A stretch of 37,626 nt of DNA. It comes from a virus. The stretch lies in the IMG/VR virus record IMGVR_UViG_3300042458_000056, positions 1 through 37,626 of that record, one strand, 5' to 3'. The position numbers and the translations under genes were made by a program. Positions 1-10,600 of this stretch are shown piece by piece (position 1 is the first letter of the stretch; each line of letters opens with the position of its first letter). Under the pieces are notes generated by a model. It was not told the origin of the DNA, searched no databases, and saw nothing but the letters and a program-made list of their open reading frames with translations.

Positions 1-13
1 ATGAATTAAAGAA

Positions 14-235
14 ATGAAACAGACAGCAGTAGAGTGGTTATATGATCAGCTTACTTCAACTTGGTTCGACAAGGTAAGTGGTACAGATGTTTTAAAGAAA
101 GCCAAAGAAATGGAGAAGGAGCAGATTAAAGATGCTTACAAATGTGGAGCATGTGATTTAGAGATTCAGTATTCAGATGTCGGAGAAATTAATTCAGAAC
201 AATACTACAAAGAAACCTACGGAGATGACACCTAA
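14..235 (+). CDS. Small conserved phage protein, unknown function
   Basis: This encodes 73 residues from an ATG at 14, in an A-rich context. It opens with MKQTAVEWLYDQL, a pattern I recognise as a recurrent small protein in phages of Bacteroidota, with no known function. It is a soluble, charged protein with a helical N-terminal half. A CGAC-type cysteine pair lies near residues 45-48, and the tail is acidic and tyrosine-rich. There is no signal peptide or membrane segment. It is the first of six tightly overlapping plus-strand genes, and its last 11 nt overlap the ATG of the next gene. A stop codon at 7-9 may end an upstream gene that lies outside the window. The function is not assigned. 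Confidence 0.75.
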   Translation: MKQTAVEWLYDQLTSTWFDKVSGTDVLKKAKEMEKEQIKDAYKCGACDLEIQYSDVGEINSEQYYKETYGDDT

Positions 236-449
236 AGAAAAAGCAGAAGAACTGATAGATAAGTTCATACATAGTGAATCCCAAGATGGATACAATGATG
301 TCAGAGATATACACTCTGCTATAAGATGTGCATTGATAGCAGTAGATGAAATATTAAGTGATTATAAAAATTATTTGTTGCACGAAAATACAGCATATAA
401 GGGTTTAATGTATTGGAAAGAAGTTAAACAAGAACTAGAGAAACTATGA
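225..449 (+). CDS. Small helical phage protein, unknown function
   Basis: I place the start at the ATG at 225 (MTPKEKAEELIDKF), which follows a GGAG at 221-224 and gives 74 residues. A longer frame from a TTG at 177 lies mostly inside the preceding gene and is less likely. The product is an all-helical, charged protein. Its opening MTPKEKAEELxxKF is common in small proteins of Bacteroidota phages, whose function is unknown. It overlaps the gene before it by 11 nt and the gene after it by 4 nt (ATGA at 446), so translation is probably coupled. No catalytic motif is visible. Confidence 0.7.
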   Translation: MTPKEKAEELIDKFIHSESQDGYNDVRDIHSAIRCALIAVDEILSDYKNYLLHENTAYKGLMYWKEVKQELEKL

Positions 450-637
450 GTCCAGACATAACGATGTGCCCGGGGACAGATTGTCCCCACAAAGAAAAGT
501 GCTATAGGTTTAAAGCTAAGCCTAGCGATTACCAATCTTACTTCATGAATCCACCTATCAAGGATGGTAAGTGTGAATACTACTGGGGTGAGAATGCAGA
601 GAGTATCTGGAATCAACTTAAAGAGATAGTGAAATGA
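446..637 (+). CDS. Small cysteine-rich phage protein
   Basis: This is 63 residues from the ATG of an ATGA overlap with the preceding gene. The N-terminal half has clustered cysteines (MCPGTDCPHKEKCYRF, residues 7-22) and a later cysteine in KCEYYW (42-47). Four cysteines plus a histidine could form a small zinc-binding knuckle, but I infer this from spacing alone. The Cys pattern followed by xxYFMNPP resembles small uncharacterised proteins in flavobacterial phages. The next gene starts at 634 inside its stop (ATGA). No further function can be supported. Confidence 0.7.
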   Translation: MSPDITMCPGTDCPHKEKCYRFKAKPSDYQSYFMNPPIKDGKCEYYWGENAESIWNQLKEIVK

Positions 638-852
638 CAATCTACATCGGAGATCAAGCAAAGAAGTTATTCTACATGAGGGAGGTTCCTGTAGGATCTA
701 TAGGCGTGTTCCAATCACACGTAGGGGAGTGGCTGTACTGGTACAGCGATGGGTTCACATACGATACAGGGTTCGCTGACACTGAGGCAGAATCATTGAT
801 GATTGCTAAGAGAAACTTTAGGCCCTATGACAGAGCAGCAGGTACAGACTAA
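634..852 (+). CDS. Small unknown protein
   Basis: This is 72 residues, starting at the ATG of an ATGA overlap at 634-637. It is rich in aromatic residues (EWLYWYSDGFTYDTGF in the middle), which suggests a compact beta fold, and it ends in a charged tail. I do not recognise the family. Its last 26 nt overlap the ATG at 827 of the VRR-NUC nuclease, which continues the pattern of translational coupling along this plus-strand operon. Confidence 0.6.
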   Translation: MTIYIGDQAKKLFYMREVPVGSIGVFQSHVGEWLYWYSDGFTYDTGFADTEAESLMIAKRNFRPYDRAAGTD

Positions 853-1081
853 GTTAATGAAGGACCTGGAGGATCAGGGGTACTATGTAATCAAGTTGAT
901 TAAGACCAACAAGAACGGTATCCCTGACCTAATTGCTATCCCTAAGGACTCTGACGTTGAGTTCTACGAAGTTAAGCGAGCGACAGGTAAGCCAAGTAAA
1001 CTACAGGAATATAGAATCAAAGAACTACAGAAACATGGAATCAAAGCAGAGCTCTTTTACGGAAGAGAGAAAGAGGATTGA
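827..1081 (+). CDS. VRR-NUC domain nuclease
   Basis: From the ATG at 827 (MTEQQVQTKLM) this gives 84 residues. An in-frame TTG at 803 would add eight residues inside the preceding gene and is less likely. The core matches the VRR-NUC branch of the PD-(D/E)XK nucleases: an early Glu (E3), GIPDLIAI at 31-38 supplying the catalytic Asp34, and FYEVK at 46-50 supplying Glu48 and Lys50, followed by a Gln-containing helix (KLQEY). Members are small, often phage-encoded, and act on branched or flapped DNA; some resolve Holliday junctions. A role in phage recombination or in clearing DNA junctions before packaging is inferred. The 3' end overlaps the next gene by about 47 nt in another frame. Confidence 0.88.
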   Translation: MTEQQVQTKLMKDLEDQGYYVIKLIKTNKNGIPDLIAIPKDSDVEFYEVKRATGKPSKLQEYRIKELQKHGIKAELFYGREKED

Positions 1082-1520
1082 TAATCTACGGAACATCGTT
1101 GAACTAGTAACAGGAGAACGTATCCTATCTACCACAAGGTACCGTGGTGAGGTGGAAGCCAGAATGATATTCTCCTCACTACTAAAGGACACAGGCATGC
1201 ACGTTGAGAGCATAGCATACAACTTAAAGAAGAGCAGATACGCTGCTGAGTACTACCTTAAAAGATTCAATGACCTTGTTGAACTGGATTCAAAATTTAG
1301 AAGTTTATATCTGAAGTGCAAGGAGATGGTGGTTATGAATAAATTTAGGGACGAACCAGTTGATTCATACAATATTGTTGGTAGATTAGTACAAGAGAAT
1401 GAGGCACTTAAGCAGGAGATCAGATTACTCAAAGAAAGAATGAAACCTATTTACAATTTTATAACAGAGAAGGAATGGATGCAAGACTCCAACAGGAAAG
1501 AGACAGAGCTGCAAGGATAG
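1035..1520 (+). CDS. Helical DNA-binding-like protein (DnaA domain IV-like pattern)
   Basis: I choose the ATG at 1035 (MESKQSSFTEERKR), which gives 161 residues. The frame extends further upstream but only inside the nuclease gene. After a basic lead, residues ~15-80 follow the pattern of the C-terminal DNA-binding domain of DnaA: a VELVTGERI helix, an arginine-rich turn, EARMIFSSLLKDTG, then a helix-turn-helix-like SIAYNLKKSRYAAEYYLKRF. The C-terminal part is a predicted coiled coil (ENEALKQEIRLLKERM). There is no AAA+ ATPase part. It may be a phage DNA-binding accessory protein for replication or regulation, but the resemblance is by eye and only moderate. Confidence 0.6.
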   Translation: MESKQSSFTEERKRIDNLRNIVELVTGERILSTTRYRGEVEARMIFSSLLKDTGMHVESIAYNLKKSRYAAEYYLKRFNDLVELDSKFRSLYLKCKEMVVMNKFRDEPVDSYNIVGRLVQENEALKQEIRLLKERMKPIYNFITEKEWMQDSNRKETELQG

Positions 1521-1672
1521 CCTTCACTACAGAAGGCTTCCATGCCAGCGTTGCTGAGATCTACGAGAAGCTCGTGGACAGGGAGTACGGATCAGTTAAG
1601 GAAGATGTCAAGAGTCTTATCAAGGATCTTAGGGATATCATCAAGACAATAGAATATGATGAGGACTTTTAG
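1475..1672 (+). CDS. Small charged helical protein, unknown
   Basis: This is 65 residues starting at the ATG at 1475, with AGAGAAGGA directly upstream. That is one of the few purine-rich ribosome sites in the window and supports this start. The protein is entirely helical and charged (MDARLQQERDRAARIAF, ending IEYDEDF). Its 5' end lies within the preceding gene. Its stop (1670-1672) overlaps the stop of the giant minus-strand gene (1669-1671), so the two transcription units converge with no room for a terminator. I do not recognise the family. Confidence 0.65.
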   Translation: MDARLQQERDRAARIAFTTEGFHASVAEIYEKLVDREYGSVKEDVKSLIKDLRDIIKTIEYDEDF

Positions 1673-4600
1673 TCCCCACCAAAAACTCTATCCTTGATAT
1701 CCTTTTTAAATTCTCGTTGTTCCTTCTCGAATGCTTTTATCTCCTGCTCTATCTCATAAGTAGCAGACCCAGATCCATACATCTGATCATATAACTCACG
1801 GTTATATTTCTTCAAGTCAGTCTTGTTCATTGTCTTAGCTCTACCACCTCCACCACCACTAGATGATTTCTTTTTGGCAGGTACTTTTCCAGCAGATATA
1901 TCAGCGACTCCTGCTTCCTCCTTTACTGTTTTCATTCCTGCCTTCAAGGTGTTGTAAGATGGTAATGATGTTCCCTTATAATTTAAGTACAATTGAGTTG
2001 CTGTAAACATTGCACTCAATGCTAATACTCTTAGCTCCTCATCTTCTGTTAGTGCATTCACTCCTTTGCTTTCTACCTTGTCGTATATAGCTTTAACTTC
2101 GTTAATAGCCCCAATACCATCTATAATTATATTTCCAAGCACCACAAGCTGAGGAATGTATTTTAGTATTGCTGTATTTACTTTATCTGCGGTACCATAT
2201 CCACTTAACTTCTGAGTAGGTAGAGGATCTACGTAGACACTTCCCTTTAGCATCTTTTTAATTGTAGTCTTTGTTTCCTCATTGTCAGTCAGCATCATAC
2301 CTAAAGTGCCTAACACCTGTAGCATAGCTCTACCTCCACCTGCGTACTTACTTGCTGCTAATGCTGCTGCATTTGCCGCTGTCTCCTCAATGAATCCTTT
2401 AGAAGTCATCAACTCCTCAAGTAACTTGTTGCCTCTCTCCTCTTCATCCTCGTCTCCAAGAAGTATTAATCTGGATGCGTATACTACTGAGGATAAGAAT
2501 CCGTAGGCAGCCACGTTCAATGCAATACCCAGTGGCTTTTGCAACTGACTGATTGCTTCTACTGTATCACCTTTCTTTAATACCTCACCTGCTTCCTTAA
2601 ATCCATTTACAAATTCAGTTACTTCTCGATAAGGATAGTTGCTAAAGAAGCCAAGGATTTGACCAGACACCGTGTCCCTGCCAACAGTTTTACCAGGGAA
2701 AATTACAATGTCTCTTCTCTGTCCTGCCTTTGTTGTTGGACCAATAATCTTCTCAGTCTGAGCATCAGCCACAGCAGAAGCTTCTTTGATTGCCTTACCA
2801 TACTTCTCTCTGTATGCTTCGCTATCATTAAACTTCTTCATGTCAAACTTCTCCTTCGTGATATTCTGAAACTCACTAGTGAATGTTGGCATCCATGAGG
2901 TAACCATCATTGTTCTTTCTGGTAGACCAGATAGGAATGTTGTCCACTTCGTAAGCATCCCCTGTGGTTCTATCCTTCCATCATTGATATCAATTGCATT
3001 GTTGATATTCTGACGTAGTCTTAGTGGGCTATCCGTGAACTCAAGTAGATTTCTCATATCTCCCTGACTACCGAATAAGTTCTTGTATCCAGATAATGTT
3101 CTGGCTCTTAGACCAAAGGATAGTAGAGTAGATGTAAATTCAACTCCTGCTCTGATAGGATCGAACAATGTCATAGCAGCTCTTGCCTGAACCAATCTCT
3201 TCAATATGTTCTGACTAGCTGTATCACTAAACTCATAAGCTAATGCATCAGATAGCGTATAAGATATAGCCTTAACTAGCGGATCTTTATCTCCATTAAG
3301 TTCTTTCTTAGCAGATGCCAACACGTTGTTGATATCCTTTAGTGCCTTGGATAAGAAGTAATCTCTTCCAGTCTGCTCAAGTCCTTTGATGAATAGCTTC
3401 TCAAAGTTTGTATTGATAGCACCTACTGCTTCGCTTGCTCTCTCCTTACCGGTACCAGCCTTGATTCGTATCATACCATTATCACCAGATGTTGATGGGG
3501 TAATCTGTGAAGTCTGGCCAGAGTATCTTGATCTAAGCATGTGAAAAGGAATCTCCTTAAATGCATTGCCACTCATTTCATTAGCTGCCTTCTGCTTTGA
3601 TGTTGAGTTATTCTTCTTCCACTCCATTACTGCATCAAAGAATCCCTTCTCATTCTTGGTAAAGAACTTACCATCGTTAGCTATGTAGCTATCGTATACC
3701 GCCTTAGGATCTACATTACCATCCTTATCTTTAGGTAGACTCTTATGAATCTCTTCAATAATCTTAAGCTCTTCAGGGGAGTAATCGTCCCTCATGGTTT
3801 CGGTGTCTAATATTTCCTTGAACCAATCACGCTTACCGATATCCTTAATGCCTTTGTTCTTAGGGTCAAACTGAGCCATGTACTCTTGAAGGTATGTGGT
3901 TAGCATACCAATCTTGCTCATTTGCTTAGTGCTTTTTATAAACTTAGAATCATCAATCTTATACTTCTTCTTAAGCTTTAAGAAATCATTGTATCCATCT
4001 CTTAAAAACTTTTCGTATGATCCAATTGCTCTATTGAAAGGAGAGATAATAAACTTTTGTAGTGGACCTGATGTGGCTCTACCTAAACCAAGAAGCCCCT
4101 CCCAGAATGAGCTTTCAAACTGAGCCATCTTCTTTCTCAATTCTGCCGACCCAAGACTTAACTTAGATGCTTTTAACTGCTTACCAACTTCAACACCAGC
4201 CTTGTTATTGGCTGCCTTTGACACTACGTTCTTAAATCTATAGTAGTCAATCTCTCCATTGCTTACGTTCTCAAGCAAATCATTTAGTACAAACAAGTCC
4301 TCAGGAGATAGACTCTCAAGGTCAGCATCGCTAAGCTCTAGGTATTCTTTGATTAAATCATTCTCTTCCTTAGTGAATTCAGGATTAGTCTTTGGTCTCT
4401 GATTCTTTATCTCAGCAATCAAGTCCTTCTTTATCTGAGTGATTTCTTTTTCATATCTCTTCTCTATCTCAGCCTGATCCTTTCCAACCATATCAATTAG
4501 GTTGTCATATTCTTCCTGAGTAATCGCTTCGTTCTGTAGTAACTGAAATGCCTTTCTCTTAAATGAGTTTATGTCCTTTATTAAATTAACATAATCCTCT

Positions 4601-7600
4601 ACACTACCAACCTCATTCAATGCTATGCTTTCATACTTACTCATAAGACCATCAAAGGTCTTAGCTGCATCAAACTCTTCAGATACCTGATAAGATTCAA
4701 TCTCAGGAAGCATCTCATTCATCCTAGCATAAGAAGGAGTTAGGTTATTCAAGAAGTCAAGTGCTTCCTTGTAGTCTTGTAGTCTATCAAGTGGGATAAG
4801 CTCTGGATTAATAAAAGTAAACCTATCAACAAAGTCCTTCATTGATGTATGCTTCTTGGTTCTTGCCTGACGTTGTAGCTTTCTTAACTCAGCCATGTCC
4901 GCTGCATAGTTGGCATTATCAAACACCTTCTCAATGTATGCAAGCAACCTATCTACCATGATAGGATTGTCAAGATTAGTTCTCTCAATCCTTCTTATAA
5001 TAGTATCAAGCTGGTTAGTAGTAACCGTTCCCTTACCCTTCAATGCAGACACCTTAGCAGCCAATGCTTTTCGTTTGGTATTAAGGTCTCCCTTAGCTTC
5101 ACGAGCAGCTCTTGCCTCAAGCTTAATCTGGTCCTTCAGTGCTACCATCTCATCGACAGTAACCTCCTTCTTCTTTGGCTTACCTACTACCTTCTCAGCA
5201 CTAGGAGCACGCTTCTCACGCTTCTTGAATCGCTTACGTACATCACGGACCATAGCCTCACGCTGTACGTCAGTAGCGTTCTCGTATACCTTAGTACCCT
5301 GTAGATAGTTTATGGCATTTTCCATTGCTCTATCCTCAGTGGTACCACGATTTAATGACTTCTCAACCACACCCTCAAGCTCATCAATCATTCGGTCATA
5401 CCCCGGAGCAAACTCCTCAGTTACCTCAACCTTCTTAGCGGCAGGCTCAGCCTTACCTATTGCAGTGTCAATGGCTTCTTGAGTGAAGCCACGCTTCTCT
5501 AATACATTTGATATCGCTTGATCAGACAAACCATTAGCACGTCCTAGATTAACTATTCTCTGTGCATCATTGCCAGGTAATTGAGATCTGCTTTTTACAT
5601 TGCTAAGTTTAGTTATTACAACTCCTCTTTTACCGAATGTATTGTTAGGCAATACTAATGCAGAGTCTCCTAATAAACCTTGAACATATTCAAACAACTC
5701 ATTACCATCATATCCCTTTTGGAATACATAAATAAATTTGCCCTTCTCTCTCTTTTTTATTATGTAACTTTTTTCTTCACCTCCATCGACAAAGTTTTTA
5801 GCACCATCAATGTCTCCTTTAAATCCTCTTGAACTTATAATAGCAGTTCCACCTTCTTTAAGATTATTAAATATGTCAAGAACAATGAAGTCCCTTACTT
5901 CTTTTGGAACTACATTTACTACATTCAAGGATACTATTCCATCATACTTCTTATCTATTTGATTGGCATCAGTATATTTTACTGGCCTAATTCCCTTCCA
6001 TCTTTCTGGATTAATTTCTAATGAATCAACAGGCTTATCAAGGACCTCACTCATGGCATCAGTACCTAATCCAAGCCCTGCTCCATAGTCTAGGACCTCA
6101 CCATCTACACCAATATTCTTTAAAATATTTGCAGCCTTTCTATAACTGCCCTTTGTAGTTGCAACTTGTGTTGATCCAGATGCCTTTGATAGCTCTTCAT
6201 TTATCTGTGATCTGCTTACAAAATTTCTCTTCGCCATTTGTTCAGCGGCACCTTCTATAGGGATAAAGCCTTCTCCTCTAGCTACCTTTGTTGAAACTTT
6301 TGGAGCTGTTTCAATTAGTAGTCCCCTAGGTTTTAAATACGTATCCTTAAATTCAACTTTGGCTGGAACAGTTAGATGAGTGTATGTCCTTTCTTCTAAA
6401 GGTATAGATCTATTTTTAGCTAAGTAGAATCTATCATCTTTGTAAAGTTCTCTTACCAAAGCATCTCTCTCTTCTTTAGGTATAGATATCTGAGTATCAG
6501 GTACTGCGTACTGAGCAAAGTTTTCTTCAACATCATAAAGAGCATCTAATCTAAAGTGATTAGTGCCAGGAAGTTTAGCGTTGAATAATGGATGAACTAT
6601 ACCTTTGTTTTGAATATCATTTATTATATTTTCTCTTTGATCATTAGGAACTACATCTAATTCAAATCCACCAACAACATATCCTCCAATATCATTTAGT
6701 ATTAAATCATCTGTGAGTATTGTATTGTCACCATACTCCTTTAAGAAATCATAGATATTATATCCAATATTATTAAATGCAATCTTACTATACGTGGTAC
6801 TTGAATCAGGTCTTATATCTTTATTCTTAAACAATATACCCTGACCAAGTAATTTTCTTACAGTAAAAGTAGTATCATTTAGGAATTCTTTAACAGCATC
6901 ATCTATATTGGTGTTCTCATTTATGCTATCAATAAAATCAAACAATCTTTTCTCTGATCCTTTAATCTTTTTTAATTCGTCTTGAATAACCGTAGAATCT
7001 TTTATAAAGGTCTTAATTGACTCTTTGGTTTTTGCTAACTCCTCTTTAGAAGATGCAGCTATTTCTTTTAGTCCTCTGACAATATACTTAGCACCATACG
7101 AATTATTAATTGTTGTATGAGGTGGTTGAATCATTACTAGTACAAGAGTCTTTCCTGTACCATAAGCTTTATCAGCTGCTGTATAAGTACCACTTACTGT
7201 ACCAGTCCCCAGACTTGCGAATCCAATACCATCATCAACATTCTTTTTGTTTGAAGCAAATCCAAATCCACCTAAGATAGGATCTCCATTTTTATCTACA
7301 CCATATCCAGTGGCATCACTAGTAATAATAACAACTTTACCTTCATATTGCTTTACCAATTCGGTTAAATTCTTTATAGGAAGATCAGCTATTCTAAGAA
7401 TGTCTATGCCAGAGGGGAATTTATAATCACCTATCTCAAGCTGAGATCTAAACTTCTTACCAACAAATTCATTAGGATTAATTACAGGTAGTGCTACACC
7501 TGAAGTATATGGCTCTTGACTATTTAGTTGTTGTATCTGATTACCTTCTCTGATAGCACCAGATATGGTGTTAAAGAAGTCAACTACATCCTTGGTATTC

Positions 7601-10600
7601 TTTATGTCCTCAAATGGGGTAAACTTACCCCCTGTAATCTTAGACACAAACTCATTAATTAACGCAGCAACTTTCTGAATTGTAGTTACAGACAAGTTGG
7701 CCTCCTGTTGTTCTAGTGCTCCAGTAAGCTCAGCTAAGAACTCCTCGTGGTTTACATCTAATAACTTACCTGTCTTTTTATCAACATACTGATTAGCAAA
7801 ATCATTTAACTTCTTGTTTACGTCTCCCTTAAGGACCTTAGACAACCTTGTTCTAAAGTCATTGAATAAGTTTACATTGTCTCCAAAAGTATTTATTAGT
7901 ATGCCATGAGCAATCTCATGAGCTACTGTTCTAGAGTTAGCTTTAGATAGATTGATATCGATCCTACCTGTTGTATTACCATCTTGATCAGTATCAGTAA
8001 AGAAGTTTCCTCTAGATCCAGCCCTCCCACCTATCTCTTGCATAGAAGCATTGTAGCTGCCTTCATCTTCATGCATCACAATATCAAGATTAGGGAACAC
8101 TGACTTCAATGTATTGATGGCCTTCTTAGCGGTATCAATAATACTCAACCTTGTACTAGAAGATTCCTTATCTTCTTTTGTTGTTGCCTGCTGAGACCTT
8201 GACTGAGTTCTATTTCTCAACTCCTCAACATCAGTATCACTTGAGATTGATATACCAGCGGACACAGTAGGTGCAGTCTCCTCCTGTGCAAGTAACTGCT
8301 CAAGTAAGGATACCTCTCCATCTAAGTCTAACGTAGGGCTTACTACTTCTTGACCTTCTTGGGCAATGCCTTGAGGTTCTGCTTGGGGTTCTCCTTGCGC
8401 CACTTCTTGGCCAACTGTGGCTCCTGGCTGTACAGGTACTTCACCTGCTGCTTGCTTTTGAACGGCATCTTCTGATAGTTTAGTAAGTTGTTGATTTATT
8501 TCGTTTACTCTATTACGCTGAGGAGTAGTTAATGCCTGATCCTTGCCATCAATCTGACGCTCCAAGTCACGCTTCTCCTTAAGTAAATTCATCGCCTCCT
8601 TCTTACCTTGCATGTCAAGGTTCTCAGGTAATGAGTTAAATAAGCCTACAGAATTTCTGTAATTATTAAGTATGTCCTTGCCTTCAGCAGCAGTAATCTC
8701 ACCGTTATTAATTCTAGACTTGAGCCTAGCAACGAATCCCTTCTGAATGTTTGAGTCGTTCGCCATCTTTTCAAACATAGCAAACTGAGTATCGTCCATT
8801 CCCAAGAATCCTTTACCAGTATAGGCAGCAGATACAGATCCTGGGACACTAAGTACACCAGCTCCAATACCTTCTTGTAAACCAGCCTTGCCTACCTGCT
8901 CTATGAATTGGACTACCGAATCAGGAGTATCAAACATCTCCTTCTCCTTAGCCATATTGTAAATTTCTTTGGCCGTGATGTCAGCTACCTCCTGTAATGC
9001 ACCTGTCTCAGCCTCAGCTAGGAAACCAGCCCCTAATGTCAAAGCACCTCTAGCAGCAACATTATCTATTTCATTACTAATCAATCCACCTAGAGTTTTA
9101 TAACTCGCTCCTGCACTAGCCTTTCCTAATGCCTTAAGTACCAATCCATTTAAGAAACCTTTTTGATTTAATAAGTTGCTTAATCCAGCCTTCTCAAGCA
9201 GGGCAACAGCTACTGTTATTGGCCCCTTAACAAGGTACTTCTCATTCTCTGATATCCCTTCAAACGCAGGATCATTAGACATCTCCTCATCTATACCACC
9301 CAATATTTGAGATCCCATTAATACAGTTCTTGTTAATGATCCACCAGCCATTGCCGGTATAGATGATAGTGTGCCAAGTAAAGCACCGCCTACAAAATTA
9401 TTCTCAATTGATTTATAGTATTCTGGAGAAACCCCACTAGCCTTCATCATCATGTCTGATGTGACTCCTAAGGACTCCATCATATCTCCTTTGACAATCT
9501 TCTTCGATAAGTCCCTAACCTTATTTTCAATCCTTGCGATTGTCTCTGCATCCATTTTGCTAGTAAGATCAGCAAAATCCTCTCCTTCAGGTATCGCTAT
9601 ACCCTCCTTCTTGGCTTGATCAACAAAGTTTTTCTCGTAATCATCTTGACTCATCAAGGCTTCTTTTGGAAGAAACTCACCTAGCAAATCAATAGTAAGT
9701 CCGGTGAATCCCTTAGCCATATTATAGTATGACTTGTTAGCAAATGCATTTAAACCAGCACCATACCATGTGCCTTGCTCTGCTTTCATCTCAGTGTACT
9801 TGCCTATAGACTTATTTAATTGCTGGCCTCTCTTTGATAAGTCTTCAGCATCTTTTACGAATGTCTGGAACTCACCACTAAACTGATCAGCTCTTTCAAT
9901 AAAGTCATTTACTCTAGCAATGTAAGCTGGATTGTTTCTTTGCTGTACAGGAACACTTTCTAGTTGTGCTTTCTCTGCCTCTAGTTTATTCTGTGCCTTA
10001 ACAAACTCAGCGTTCCTTGCCATGATTTTGGTCTCCTCTGCATTGATGCTTGCCAGAGACTCATCAAGTTCTTTCTGAGATACAATCTTTTTATTAGCGT
10101 CCGTGTATTGCTTCTGTAGAGTAGATAAGTTCTTTACAGTGGTGGCACCCTTTCTTAAAAATGCGTTTAGCTTATTGGCTTCTATCTCCTTATCCTTGTT
10201 ATCTACAACGTCTAAAGAAATATAAATAGACTCTCCAGATGGAGATGTAGCCATCATGTAATCTCCAGCTCTAGTCTCCTCGAACTTAAATCCTAGTGGA
10301 CCGAACTGATACTTAAGTTGTGGTACAACATTCTCTTCAGTCTTCCCTATAAGCTCTGGTTTAACAGTGGATAACTGATCCTCAACAAACTTAGGGAGTG
10401 GTGCTGTCTTCTGCTCAGGCAAAGGCTTGCCAGGCTGGTATTGGAACTCAGTACGTGCAGGTAGCTTCTGCTCAGGGATCTTTACTTCAGGCTTAGATGT
10501 GGCAAACTCAGGAGTCTCCTGTACAACCTGCCCACTTGCAGGATCAAATCTTGTAAGCTCCGAACCACCATCCACAAATGGTGATACCGTATCTTTTTTT

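Noticed and set aside
803-826. A TTG-initiated longer form of the VRR-NUC nuclease.
   Set aside because: The extra eight residues overlap the preceding gene and add no conserved sequence; the ATG at 827 is followed directly by the domain.
4910-5308. A 132-codon open frame on the plus strand inside the giant gene, with hydrophobic, Ser-rich translation.
   Set aside because: It is antisense to a clear coding region. The composition is that expected of a shadow frame, and there is no start context or recognisable domain. The same holds for the other plus-strand frames between 2,282 and 37,546.
7983-7997. DTDQD (residues 946-950 of the giant) resembles the DxDxD catalytic motif of crAss-like RNA polymerases.
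   Set aside because: It sits ~22 residues before HEIAH in the strand region of the zincin domain, followed by a GN turn, with no other polymerase motif around it.
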